NCBI RefSeq assembly: GCF_018860245.1 | Contig: NZ_JAHKPD010000007.1 | Coordinates: 203,892 to 267,891, forward strand | Direction: 5' to 3' | DNA: 64,000 bases | Origin: Pseudotamlana agarivorans | Lineage (GTDB): Bacteria; Bacteroidota; Bacteroidia; Flavobacteriales; Flavobacteriaceae | Shown here: positions 51,627 to 59,697 of the stretch, piece after piece | Numbering within the stretch: position 1 is the first letter of the stretch | How the letters are laid out: each line of letters opens with the position of its first letter | The notes under the pieces: model-generated | Databases searched by the model: none | The model's input: the letters and a program-made list of their open reading frames with translations, nothing else | What the model was told of the DNA's origin: nothing | Translations under genes and position numbers: made by a program

Positions 51627-53013
51627 AACCTAAAATTTTAAGTAAGTCTTCACTTTTTTGTTGTTCACTAAATAATTTTGTTGTGATGTTTCCATCGGCA
51701 TCTCTATCGATTAACACATGTTTTGGCGACGGAATCAAACAGTGTTGTAATCCGCCAAAACCACCAATGGTTTCTTGGTAGGCACCAGTATTAAAAAAGC
51801 CAATATATAATGGTTTATCCTTGTTGTATTTAGGCATATAAATGGCGTTCATGTGCTGCTCACTGTTGTAGTAATCGTCACTATCGCAAGTTAAACCACC
51901 CAATAAAACACGCTCATAACTATCTTGCCAACGGTTCAAGGCCAACATAATAAAACGTTTATTTATCGCCCAAGTATCTGGTAAGGTTGTGATGAAAGAC
52001 GAGTTTATCATATTCCACTTTTCACGATCGTTCTGTTGTTTTTGATACAACACTTCGTAAATCGCACCGCCACTTTCACCAACTGTAAAACTTCCAAATT
52101 CTGTAAAAATATTTGGCACATCAACCCCTTCTTCCTCGCAAGTTAATTTGATTTGATTAATAATTTCATCAACCATATACTCGTAATCAAAATCAAAAAC
52201 CAACGAGTTTTTAATAGGAAAACCTCCGCCTATATTTAAACTATCTAACGACGGGCAAATTTTCTTCAAACTCGTGTAAACCTTCAAACACTTAAGCAGT
52301 TCGTTCCAATAATACGCCGTATCACGAATACCTGTATTAATAAAAAAGTGAAGCATTTTAAGTTCAACCTTTTTATTGTTAGCGATTTGATTTTTATAAA
52401 ACGGTACAATATTTTTATAACCAATCCCTAGTCTAGAGGTGTAAAACTCAAATTTAGGCTCCTCTTCCGAAGCAATTCGAATCCCCACATTGAATTTGCC
52501 TTCAATTTCCTGAGAAAGCAAATCTATTTCCTCGTAATTATCAATAATCGGAATCGCATTTTTATGTCCGTTATTTATCAATCTCGCGATATTCGTAACA
52601 TACTGCGCACGTTTAAAACCGTTGCTAATTACAAAAGTATCGTCTGTAATTTTGCCTTCAGATTTTAGGCTTTCCACAATATCAATATCAAAAGCCGAAG
52701 AGGTTTCAATATGGATATCATTCTTTAAAGCCGTATCTAAAACATGCTTAAAATGCGAACTTTTTGTACAATAACAATAGTTGTATTTCCCTTTGTAATC
52801 ATGCTTTTCAATAGCATTAGCAAACCATTTTTTTGCTCTACCAATGTTGTTAGAAATTTGCGGTAAGTATGTAAATTTTAACGGTGCACCGTACTGTTTT
52901 GTTAGCGCCATCAAATCGATATCATGGAAATGCAACTGGCCTTTATCAACCTTAAATTCTTCCTGCGGAAAATCATAAGTCTGATTGATTAAATCAATAT
53001 ATTTTGTATTCAA
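51616..53013 (-). CDS. speA: Arginine decarboxylase (alanine-racemase-fold type)
   Basis: This 465-residue PLP enzyme decarboxylates arginine to agmatine. Its PLP Lys is in YNYCYCTKSSHFKHV near residue 84, and the phosphate-binding NIGGGFPI and GESGGAIYEVL motifs follow. A C-terminal segment has GGLTCDSDDYYN, where the Cys-Asp is the substrate/dimer-site signature of this fold. It is shorter than E. coli SpeA but equal to the compact type found in Bacteroidota. It is followed by speB with an 11-base overlap. Confidence 0.83.
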   Translation of the reverse strand: MNTKYIDLINQTYDFPQEEFKVDKGQLHFHDIDLMALTKQYGAPLKFTYLPQISNNIGRAKKWFANAIEKHDYKGKYNYCYCTKSSHFKHVLDTALKNDIHIETSSAFDIDIVESLKSEGKITDDTFVISNGFKRAQYVTNIARLINNGHKNAIPIIDNYEEIDLLSQEIEGKFNVGIRIASEEEPKFEFYTSRLGIGYKNIVPFYKNQIANNKKVELKMLHFFINTGIRDTAYYWNELLKCLKVYTSLKKICPSLDSLNIGGGFPIKNSLVFDFDYEYMVDEIINQIKLTCEEEGVDVPNIFTEFGSFTVGESGGAIYEVLYQKQQNDREKWNMINSSFITTLPDTWAINKRFIMLALNRWQDSYERVLLGGLTCDSDDYYNSEQHMNAIYMPKYNKDKPLYIGFFNTGAYQETIGGFGGLQHCLIPSPKHVLIDRDADGNITTKLFSEQQKSEDLLKILGYEQ

Positions 53014-53086
53014 TGTATTTATTTTAAAAATTAAAGATGTAATGTGTAGATTAACTACACGTTAAGTCAATAAAAAATAAATACTA

Positions 53087-53239
53087 TCAAATCTGGATTT
53101 CCTTCTCGGTAGTAGGCACAAAACCGTATTTATGCTGGATAGCATATATGGGAGACACGGAAGTTAGCTTTAAAATTCGGTCGCTTAATCTGTAAGCTGC
53201 TTTTGAATATGACTTCCTAATTTTCAAAAGCCCGAACAT
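53087..53239 (-). CDS. Small 50-residue ORF, possible leader peptide of the speA operon
   Basis: An ATG at 53239 opens a 50-codon frame, MFGLLKIRKSYSKAAYRLSD and so on, which ends at TGA 53087-53089, 73 bases before speA. It is basic and lacks low-complexity or repeat content, and a perfect-spaced promoter (TTTG-N18-TTCATTTG) lies 37 bases upstream. It is either a small protein or an upstream leader for polyamine-responsive control. Homology is unknown to me. Confidence 0.42.
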   Translation of the reverse strand: MFGLLKIRKSYSKAAYRLSDRILKLTSVSPIYAIQHKYGFVPTTEKEIQI

Positions 53240-53275
53240 AGAAACACAGTTCAATTTGTTCAGCTAAATAGACTG

Positions 53276-53305
53276 CAAATGAAAAACAAAAAAATGAATT
53301 ACAAA
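53276..53305 (-). promoter_or_regulatory. Promoter of the polyamine operon
   Basis: On the minus strand TTTG (53302-53305), an 18-base spacer and TTCATTTG (53276-53283; one mismatch to TAnnTTTG) make a good Bacteroidota promoter. It would drive the small ORF, speA, speB and the downstream genes. Confidence 0.55.
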
Positions 53306-53392
53306 CTTTTTTTTAGTTTTTTTTTGAAAAAAAATTAGTTACTATTTTTTGGCTGCTAACAACTGACTTATAATCTTTTAACTTGTCTAGAA

Positions 53393-53590
53393 TTTGGGCG
53401 TTCCCACATCCTTCGACTCCGCTCAGGACAGGTGGTCGGGCTATTCGTTACAATCTTTTTTTGAAAAGAAAAAAAGGATTTCCACTGCTATCCCTAACGC
53501 TAATTTGGTTGTTGGTTGGTTGTTTCTAGTTGTTGGAACTTACTCTTGCGGAGCTATTACGCAGAGCTACACTGAGATTCCTCTCTATGG
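53393..53590. repeat. Composite dispersed repeat region
   Basis: From 53393 it holds GGGCGTTCCCACATC, CTTCGACTCCGCTCAGGACA and GGTGGTCGGGCTATTCG, phrases of a typical flavobacterial intergenic repeat. From about 53530 on, the reverse strand reads CTCAGTGTAGCTCTGCGTAA and CGCAAGAGTAAG, matching the end of the 225-bp repeat at 47 kb. An open frame across this region (53394-53639) is repeat-derived and is not accepted as a gene. The rest of 53240-53787 holds nothing else apparent. Confidence 0.75.
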
Positions 53591-53787
53591 TGTTGTACAA
53601 AAAACTTTAACAATCAACAATTTAACGTCATACATCTAAAATTATAGGTTTAGACGACAACTGAATAAACACTATAAAAAATGATAAATTCTAAACTAAA
53701 AACTTTAGTTTAGTATCATAAAAAGTTAACAACACAGTGTTTAATTAGAAAATTAATTACTAGAGTAAATCTCTACTTTAAATACAT

Positions 53788-54138
53788 ATGGAACCAATTA
53801 CTTATTACTTTGACTCGATTGACAGGAATGCGATAACCGTGAAACAAAAAAAACCATTTTTCGATTGGGTGAGTTCTATGTTTCCTGATGAGGAGCCCAT
53901 GACCAAAACCGAAGAAAACAGCATTTATCTGATACGCGAAATGGACACCAATAAAAAGGTGCTCAATTGGATAAAAAAAAATTTCGACACAATTTTCTCA
54001 AATGAACTAAATAATTGGTATATGGACGAATCAAAATGGCCACAAAAAAGGACGTTTAAAATGTTCTCTGAATGGTTCGATATTGAAGTTACATCAATGC
54101 TTTTAGATCTTGAGGAGTACGAGGTAACAAAAGAATAA
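53788..54138 (+). CDS. Conserved hypothetical protein
   Basis: This 116-residue soluble protein begins MEPITYYFDSIDRNAITVKQ and is rich in aromatic and charged residues, for example SNELNNWYMDESKWPQKRTF. It has no signal peptide, membrane span or motif that I can name, and no neighbour that suggests a role. It may be an accessory gene, as it lies next to the repeat region and the antitoxin relic. A compact all-alpha fold is likely from the sequence. Function is not known. Confidence 0.65.
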   Translation: MEPITYYFDSIDRNAITVKQKKPFFDWVSSMFPDEEPMTKTEENSIYLIREMDTNKKVLNWIKKNFDTIFSNELNNWYMDESKWPQKRTFKMFSEWFDIEVTSMLLDLEEYEVTKE

Positions 54139-54351
54139 CATCACCCAAACCATATCGTTCATAAAACCCAACGATGAATATTCTTGTTAGAACGAATTAG
54201 TTAACGACTTAATCAGGCAAGCACGAATGCAAAAAATTGAAATCGATTGGGTTCGTGCCAAATTAGAGCAAGCTGAAAAGAACAGTTTACGAGTGATACT
54301 CTAGCACAATCAAAGTCTTTGCTTAATAACAAAATATTAGCTAAGTATTGA
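54134..54351 (+). pseudogene. Decayed ParD-family antitoxin gene
   Basis: The translation reads NITQTISFIKPNDEYSC, an in-frame TAG at 54188-54190, then NELVNDLIRQARMQKIEID and WVRAKLEQAEKNS. After a frame change near 54284 it reads FTSDTLAQSKSLLNNKI and ends at TGA 54349-54351. This is the arrangement of ParD-type antitoxins of Bacteroidota, with a short internal deletion, a stop and a frameshift. No start codon remains and no ParE toxin follows. It therefore records a lost toxin-antitoxin module. Confidence 0.62.
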
Positions 54352-54392
54352 AACTAACAATTAGGTCATCGAGCACCCCTATCGTCTCCTCT

Positions 54393-54428
54393 AGGAAACA
54401 GAAAAATGCTGAAACAATTTCCGCATGA
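54393..54428. repeat. Direct repeat copy A
   Basis: AGGAAACA, then a run of A, then ATGCTGAAACAATTTCCGCA recurs at 55199-55233 with one base less, 806 bases away. It is a degenerate REP-type element (full form TGCTGAAACAAGTTCAGCA). The two copies bracket the lipoprotein gene. The rest of 54352-54536 has no gene. Confidence 0.75.
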
Positions 54429-54536
54429 GTAAACAGAATCTGACTGTATTATAATTTTAACGTCTATTTTCGCTTCGATTACAGGAGAAATGGCTCTTTT
54501 CTACTATATTTTATATAACATGTTAGAGGCAGAATT

Positions 54537-55094
54537 TTAACTCATAGTTCCCCAAAATTCATTTATTAACACCCATTTGTTACCCGTTTTTTTAAATAAT
54601 ACCACACCGCTTCCGCCAATTCCATATAATTTACTGCCATATGAATACATAATTAATGCATATGGTTTTTTGATGCAAAAAATTGGTTTGGAAAGTGTAA
54701 AAGTGATTTTTTTATTGGAATTTATATTATTATGAATTTCAGTGTTTTTTATTTTTTCATTTCCTTTTCTTGTTGGCTGAGAATTCCTTTTTATTTGTGA
54801 AACTAAATTGTGAAACTCAAATTCATTGAAAACATCATCAATTATGGAATCTTCAATTACGTTTCTTAGATCGCCAAATTCTGCATACTTGCCATTTTCA
54901 AAAACAATGTTCTCGTTTAATAAATTTAAAAGATTGTTATTCAATACATAATTCCTATCATACATAGCATCTTCTAAACCTTTTAGTTTAATAACTTTAT
55001 TTCTGATAATATCATCATTTGAATTATTGCTTGTATGTTGAGATTTACAAGTAAAAAAAAGCAATATAAATATGGAAATAATTGTTAATCGCAT
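54537..55094 (-). CDS. Lipoprotein of unknown function, possible immunity protein
   Basis: This 185-residue protein has a signal peptide with lipobox FFTCKS near residue 16, so it is predicted to be lipid-anchored. The mature part is rich in Asn, Lys and Ile and has no motif that I recognise; GIGGSGVVLFKKTGNKWVLI at the C-terminus looks beta-stranded. Its ATG overlaps the last codons of an upstream reading frame by 10 bases. This arrangement is typical of a toxin gene with its immunity gene, but the toxin is not present, so the label is inference. Composition is AT-rich, like accessory genes. Confidence 0.6.
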   Translation of the reverse strand: MRLTIISIFILLFFTCKSQHTSNNSNDDIIRNKVIKLKGLEDAMYDRNYVLNNNLLNLLNENIVFENGKYAEFGDLRNVIEDSIIDDVFNEFEFHNLVSQIKRNSQPTRKGNEKIKNTEIHNNINSNKKITFTLSKPIFCIKKPYALIMYSYGSKLYGIGGSGVVLFKKTGNKWVLINEFWGTMS

Positions 55095-55233
55095 GATTTC
55101 CCTTTTGGTGTTAAAGAACCTTGGTTACTATTTGTTACCTCAGTAGCTATTGTATTTATTATTGTTGTACGGCCATTAATATTAGGAACAGCATTTACAG
55201 GAAACAAAAAATGCTGAAACAATTTCCGCATGA
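55085..55233 (-). pseudogene. C-terminal remnant of an upstream gene (toxin tail candidate)
   Basis: The minus strand reads FPVNAVPNINGRTTIINTIA, then TEVTNSNQGSLTPKGKSCD and a stop at 55085-55087. The frame enters the repeat copy B, where the reading is repeat-derived, so the gene was cut by it. Its stop overlaps the start of the lipoprotein. No toxin domain can be named from this tail alone. Confidence 0.45.
55199..55233. repeat. Direct repeat copy B
   Basis: This is the second copy of the element at 54393-54428. It is followed by a related fragment (CATACCGAATTCATTTCAGC at 55252-55271). Confidence 0.72.
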
Positions 55234-55300
55234 CTCACTTTTCTCGATCGCCATACCGAATTCATTTCAGCATCTCTTTAACTATAATATCTATGCACTA

Positions 55301-56158
55301 TTAAAGCATTTTAAGCGTATTAAGCTCTTGCTCAGTCAGGTGTTTCCAACTACCGCGTGGAATATCTTTTTTAGTAAGATGTCCAATAGCTACACAGTCT
55401 AAGCTGATAATTTCATATTTAAAATAATCAAAAATAGTACGGATAATGGTGTTACCGGTATTCTTGATTTTTAATCCGATTTCTTTTTTAGAAGCCCCAT
55501 CGATATAACTAATCTCTTCAACTTCTATCAATTTACCTTCCGACTTAAATCCTTCTTGAATCTTTTTTAAATCTTCAAGTTTTAAATTTTTGTCTAATTC
55601 CACTTGAAATAAACGCGGTACACCATGTTTAGAATTCGTGAATTTCGCTGTAACAGCATCGTCGTTAGTAAACAATAATAAACCTTTAGAGTTCCTTCCT
55701 AAACGCCCTATGGGCTTTATTCTAGAACTTGTAGCATTGGCCACTAAATCCATAACGGTTCTTCCTTTACCTTCACTCGTTGTTGTGGCAAAACCCTTTG
55801 GCTTATTAAGTAAAACGTAAGCTTTTTTCTCTGGATTAATTCGTGCACCGTCATAACGCACCTCATCTCCAGGCTTTACCTTATACCCCATTTCAACAAT
55901 CACTTTTCCATTTACAGAAACGAGACCTGTAGCAATATGTACATCGGCTTCACGACGTGAACACATACCTGAATTGGCAACATATTTATTTAACCTAATT
56001 TCATCAGGATTTCCCGCTTTTTTAGGCGCTGGATTTTTAGGCTCTGTATTTGATTTTCTAATAGGTGCATTTCCTCTTGCATAACTTGTAGAACGGGTGT
56101 TTCCACTTCCGCGTCCCGATGGCTTTCCTTTTCCTTTACTCCCTTGATGTCTGTTCAT
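55301..56158 (-). CDS. RluB-like pseudouridine synthase paralogue, catalytic Asp missing
   Basis: This 285-residue protein has a basic, low-complexity N-terminus (1-50), an S4 RNA-binding domain (about 54-100; NKYVANSGMCSRREADVHIA) and an RsuA/RluB-type synthase domain (113-285). The catalytic motif, normally GRLDRNT, here reads GRLGRNS, so Asp is Gly154 (codon GGA at 55697-55699). The Tyr of the KxY motif is Phe184 (RLFQV), and the late GKNRIVRRMF motif is degraded to GNTIIRTIF. RNA binding may persist while uridine isomerisation is lost. It is not frameshifted. Confidence 0.85.
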   Translation of the reverse strand: MNRHQGSKGKGKPSGRGSGNTRSTSYARGNAPIRKSNTEPKNPAPKKAGNPDEIRLNKYVANSGMCSRREADVHIATGLVSVNGKVIVEMGYKVKPGDEVRYDGARINPEKKAYVLLNKPKGFATTTSEGKGRTVMDLVANATSSRIKPIGRLGRNSKGLLLFTNDDAVTAKFTNSKHGVPRLFQVELDKNLKLEDLKKIQEGFKSEGKLIEVEEISYIDGASKKEIGLKIKNTGNTIIRTIFDYFKYEIISLDCVAIGHLTKKDIPRGSWKHLTEQELNTLKML

Positions 56159-56363
56159 GACTTAATATTTTATGCAAAGATATACTTAAAATTATGACTT
56201 CTTATTTAAGATAGATATTTTGTGCTTTTATTACTACTAATGTTAAAATCGAGTGATACCAATTGCTGCCCAAAACGAATTTAATAAAACGCCCTTTCCC
56301 CTTCTTATTATTTAAAAAAAATAATACTCAAAGCTATAATTGGCTTCAGCAGAAAAGCATCTA

Positions 56364-56399
56364 AACAAAAATCTCAGTAGTTTTTACCCACTGAGATTT
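56364..56399 (-). terminator. Intrinsic terminator after the coiled-coil gene
   Basis: On the minus strand a 10-bp stem (AAATCTCAGT at 56390-56399 read in reverse, with its complement at 56369-56378) has an 11-base loop and a TTTTTGTTT tail. It lies 52 bases past the stop of the coiled-coil gene. Confidence 0.7.
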
Positions 56400-56450
56400 A
56401 TCAACTATATTATAATATGCCTTTAATACACCTCAAAGACATGCCCATAC

Positions 56451-56738
56451 CTATTTTTTGAATATTGAAAATAAATTTGAAAAACCTTCTTTAAAAGATT
56501 CAGATGCGGCGTTAAAGGATTCTTTCACATCTTCCCACTCCTCTTCTGCGGCGTCTTCTAATTTGTCATACTTAAGCTCAAGTTTACCTTTTTGCACTTT
56601 CAAATTAGCCAACTCTTCGTCATATTTCTCACTAAGCTCGGCCTTTAGCTTGTCACTTTTAATTTCAATTTCATCAATTTTGGCAGCAATCTCGTCGATG
56701 CTTTCTTTAGCTTTTGCTTTAAATTCCTGTTTATTCAT
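56451..56738 (-). CDS. Small coiled-coil protein
   Basis: This 95-residue protein, starting MNKQEFKAKAKESIDEIAAK, is almost wholly an acidic/lysine-rich coiled coil (about residues 5-65), with an amphipathic C-terminus (SFKEGFSNLFSIFKK). It has no signal peptide. It resembles small coiled-coil proteins of Bacteroidota with no known role. An open frame on the other strand is a shadow of its repetitive codons. A terminator follows. Confidence 0.72.
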   Translation of the reverse strand: MNKQEFKAKAKESIDEIAAKIDEIEIKSDKLKAELSEKYDEELANLKVQKGKLELKYDKLEDAAEEEWEDVKESFNAASESFKEGFSNLFSIFKK

Positions 56739-57078
56739 AATCTTATTTTATATATATTATGCCTACTCTTTTAAGGATTTTTGGCATACTCCAATGCTAT
56801 TTAATCTTATTTCATATGCACTTACCATATTGATTTTTGGTGAACCTACAATAATTAAAAACTTCACAAACAAATACAACAGAACACTTTACAACCTAAA
56901 GATAAGATTATTCTTATTGGATTCTAAGGATTTATAATGATTTTTGAAATACTAAGTACACCTCAATATTTATAATTAGTCGCTAACAATAAATGCTTCA
57001 AGCATTATAAAATCCCATGACCAAGTAAAAAAATATATTGGACGCCAATTCTGTTAATAAGGAAAGATGAATTTTATT
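56739..57078. other. 340-base gap between the coiled-coil and UbiA genes
   Basis: I see no gene, RNA structure or repeat here that I can support. The stretch is AT-rich with short scattered open frames only. Confidence 0.5.
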
Positions 57079-57981
57079 TTAAATTCGATTCAAAATAACC
57101 TGTACATCGATAAGTAGAATACTAAAAACACCAGCAAGAATAATAAACTTCAAAATATTATGCAGTATTAAATAGTGCAGTTTCGCCTTCGATTTCCAAA
57201 GTAATATTAAAAACAAAAACAGCAGAAAAGTACTTAAATAAAAGAATAAGTTCATGTGGCCTACATCATACTTAAAAAGCAAAAAATATTCTGGCACCAA
57301 AGTTAAAGTCGCTAAAACGGTTAACATCACTTTCGATACTTTTTCACCATAAGCAACAGGAATAGTCACATAGTTTTGAGCAATATCGCCTTTAATATTT
57401 TCAAGATCTTTGGTTAATTCCCGCATAGCAATCATTAAAAATAAAAAAATGGCATGAACAAAAATGACTGTTTCATAGTTTTTATAGTACATAAAAATGG
57501 CAAAAAACGGTGTAATCATGAGTACCGCAGACGTTAAATTACCTATAAACGGCATTTTTTTCAACTTGTGAGAATACAACCAAATACCAAAAATGTAAAT
57601 AGAAAAAAATAATACAGCCTTAAACGAAACATAGCTCGCCATAATCGCTGCTATAAAATTAAGCACAAAATAAAAGGAGAGCTTCGTATTCTGACTTACC
57701 AGTTTATCTAATCTTGATTTTATTGGTCGATTGATTAAATCTTTTTCTGAATCGTAGAAATTATTGATAATATACCCACCAGCAATGGTTGCGGCAGAGG
57801 CTAAAACCAACATTAATAAATTGAGGTCTGACACCACGGCTTTTAAAGGCTTATCGTGCGCTAAAATGTATATCGCCGTCAAATACTGAGCGATCATAAC
57901 AATTAAAATATTATAACCACGAACTACAGAAAACATACTAAAAAACTTAAGTAGAATGTGCTTCTGTCTTCGGTTTAACAT
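57079..57981 (-). CDS. UbiA-family prenyltransferase
   Basis: This 300-residue protein has about eight or nine membrane spans. The first Asp-rich motif is NNFYDSEKDLINRPIKS near residue 73 (NDxxDxxxD type) and the second is KDLENIKGD in the central loop. Such enzymes attach a prenyl chain to an aromatic or glycerol-phosphate acceptor. Its place beside mevalonate kinase fits a prenyl-diphosphate user; a geranylgeranylglycerol-phosphate-type or a quinone-type substrate are both possible. It follows the mevalonate kinase gene by 51 bases. Confidence 0.83.
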   Translation of the reverse strand: MLNRRQKHILLKFFSMFSVVRGYNILIVMIAQYLTAIYILAHDKPLKAVVSDLNLLMLVLASAATIAGGYIINNFYDSEKDLINRPIKSRLDKLVSQNTKLSFYFVLNFIAAIMASYVSFKAVLFFSIYIFGIWLYSHKLKKMPFIGNLTSAVLMITPFFAIFMYYKNYETVIFVHAIFLFLMIAMRELTKDLENIKGDIAQNYVTIPVAYGEKVSKVMLTVLATLTLVPEYFLLFKYDVGHMNLFFYLSTFLLFLFLILLWKSKAKLHYLILHNILKFIILAGVFSILLIDVQVILNRI

Positions 57982-58032
57982 AAAAAATCTTTTGAATGAG
58001 ACCCTTCTGCTGGGTTAAGGGTTGGAGCGCTA

Positions 58033-58962
58033 TTAGAAGTTATAAACGACTTCCAGTTTATAATCACTAAGCGATTTTTGCGCTTTTTCGATATCCTCTG
58101 TAAAACCAAGAATATAGCCACCACCACCAGAACCGCAAAGTTTTAAGTAGTAATCGTTTGTATTAATACCGTTTTCCCAAAGTTCATGAAACTGCTGAGG
58201 AATCATTGGTTTAAAATGACTTAAAACAACCTTAGAAAGCTGCTTTGTATTCTTAAATAATGACTTTACATTTCCTTTTAAGAAATCGTCCACACAAGCA
58301 TCGGTGTGTTTTATAAATTGTGTTTTAAGCATGTTACGAAAACCTTCTTGCTTCATGTTTTCCATAAACAAGCTCACCATTGGTGCGGTTTCTCCAATAA
58401 TGCCGCTATCAATTAAAAACACGGCGCCTTTCCCTTCACTTTGTTGGGCAGGAATACCTGTAGCTTCAATATTATCTTTGGAATTTATTAAAATTGGAAT
58501 GCTCAAATAACTATTTAAAGGGTCTAAGCCAGAAGATTTTCCGTGAAAAAAAGATTCCATAGTCGAAAAAATCGATTTCAATTTTAATAACTTCTCTCTG
58601 GTTAAATTTTCTAGAACTGTAATTTTATCAAAAGCATATTGATCGTAAATAGCTGCAACTAACGCACCGCTACTACCAACACCATAACCCTGTGGTATTG
58701 ATGAATCAAAATACATACCTGAATTCACATCTTTTAAAAGCAATTCGCTATCAAAACGCACCAAGTCCTTATCGATATTCTGAATGTATTCAGCAAAACG
58801 CTTCAAACTGGCGTTTGATTCTATAGCAGCTTCAGAAGGGTTTTCAGACTTCTTTAAAGCACCGTTATAAAAATTATAGGGAATAGATAGGCCTTTAGAA
58901 TCTTTGATGATTCCGTACTCGCCAAAAAGTAGAATTTTAGAATAAAATAAAGGTCCTTTCAT
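58033..58962 (-). CDS. mvk: Mevalonate kinase
   Basis: This 309-residue GHMP kinase begins MKGPLFYSKILLFGEYGIIK, with the GHMP ATP-binding motif PQGYGVGSSGA at residues 90-100. A late CGSGGGGYILGF motif closes the domain. It phosphorylates mevalonate to mevalonate 5-phosphate in the mevalonate route to isoprenoids. Flavobacteriaceae commonly use this route. It is upstream of the UbiA gene. An AT-rich repeat-bearing insertion separates it from diphosphomevalonate decarboxylase. Confidence 0.86.
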   Translation of the reverse strand: MKGPLFYSKILLFGEYGIIKDSKGLSIPYNFYNGALKKSENPSEAAIESNASLKRFAEYIQNIDKDLVRFDSELLLKDVNSGMYFDSSIPQGYGVGSSGALVAAIYDQYAFDKITVLENLTREKLLKLKSIFSTMESFFHGKSSGLDPLNSYLSIPILINSKDNIEATGIPAQQSEGKGAVFLIDSGIIGETAPMVSLFMENMKQEGFRNMLKTQFIKHTDACVDDFLKGNVKSLFKNTKQLSKVVLSHFKPMIPQQFHELWENGINTNDYYLKLCGSGGGGYILGFTEDIEKAQKSLSDYKLEVVYNF

Positions 58963-58967
58963 ATGTT

Positions 58968-59003
58968 CAATTAATAATTAATAATGAAAAATTAATAATT
59001 ATT
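58968..59003. repeat. AT-rich simple repeat tract
   Basis: Alternating TTAATAATTAATAATGAAAA-type units appear here, again at about 59124-59166 and again at 59608-59697. They flank the four-helix-bundle gene and look like boundaries of an inserted segment. Confidence 0.65.
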
Positions 59004-59225
59004 TCTGACTCAATGTCTAAAAAAACCTCTATAAAGGCTTCAACACCAAATGCGCAGCAAAGATAGTTAGAAATTTTTAAACAGGTTATACTTTGTAGAG
59101 CCTCATCTACGAGTGGTTGCTTAAAATGAATAATGTAAAGTTAATAATGAATAATTAAAAGTGAAAAACGGTCAACTCTAATTAGGGAAGTTCAAATTGA
59201 TAATTGTAATATTCATTTCTATTTA

Positions 59226-59576
59226 TTACTGCTTAGCTGATTTGACAATACTTACTAATAACCGTAATAGTTCAGTAGACTTCGATTTAAATACTTTAAA
59301 TTCTTCCTCATTAATAAATTTAGTTTCATGAAGTAAATCTAACCAATAGTCTGTTTCATTAGCTTCTTTTAAGCTTATTGACATTTTACTAATAAAATCG
59401 GGTTTACTTTGAGCAAATTCGGCTTCCCTTACATTCGCTCCAATAGATGTTCCTGATTTTAATAATTGTCTTGACATAACATACTCTTTTTTATTATATG
59501 CCAAGTTTTTATATAACCCTACAATATCTACTGCAAAATTAAAACTCTTGTTTTTAATAATATTTTGTTTCATCAC
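59226..59576 (-). CDS. Four-helix-bundle protein (23S rRNA intervening sequence type)
   Basis: This 116-residue all-alpha protein has the S23-family segments VDIVGLYKNLAY, LLKSGTSIGANVREAE and EANETDYWLDLLHE. Members are common as intervening-sequence proteins and as small accessory genes in Bacteroidota. The related Avd protein of diversity-generating retroelements has the same fold, but no reverse transcriptase or variable repeat is here. It is inserted between mvaD and mvk and bracketed by AT-rich repeats. Confidence 0.85.
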   Translation of the reverse strand: MMKQNIIKNKSFNFAVDIVGLYKNLAYNKKEYVMSRQLLKSGTSIGANVREAEFAQSKPDFISKMSISLKEANETDYWLDLLHETKFINEEEFKVFKSKSTELLRLLVSIVKSAKQ

Positions 59577-59607
59577 AACCAGAACTAAAAGTAGCTATAA
59601 ACCTACA

Positions 59608-59697
59608 ATTTTAATTCTTCATTATCAACAAGAATTTTTAACTTTTAATTATTAACTATTCATTATTAACTTTTAATTATAAACTTTTCATTATTAA
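59608..59697. repeat. AT-rich repeat at the mvaD 3' end
   Basis: TTAATTATTAACTATTCATTATTAAC-like units fill this stretch. It overlaps the last codons of mvaD, so the terminal residues IMKSL and the stop of that gene are encoded in the repeat. Confidence 0.65.

Noticed and set aside
53394-53639. 81-codon open frame on the plus strand
   Set aside because: It runs through composite intergenic repeat sequence (SFDSAQDRW-type translation), which gives false genes in many Bacteroidota.
56458-56937. 159-codon plus-strand frame opposite the coiled-coil gene
   Set aside because: Ser-rich antisense of a coiled coil followed by AT-rich gap; no start signal or conserved feature.
59226-59576. Diversity-generating retroelement (Avd-like protein)
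   Set aside because: No reverse transcriptase, template repeat or variable repeat is present in the window.
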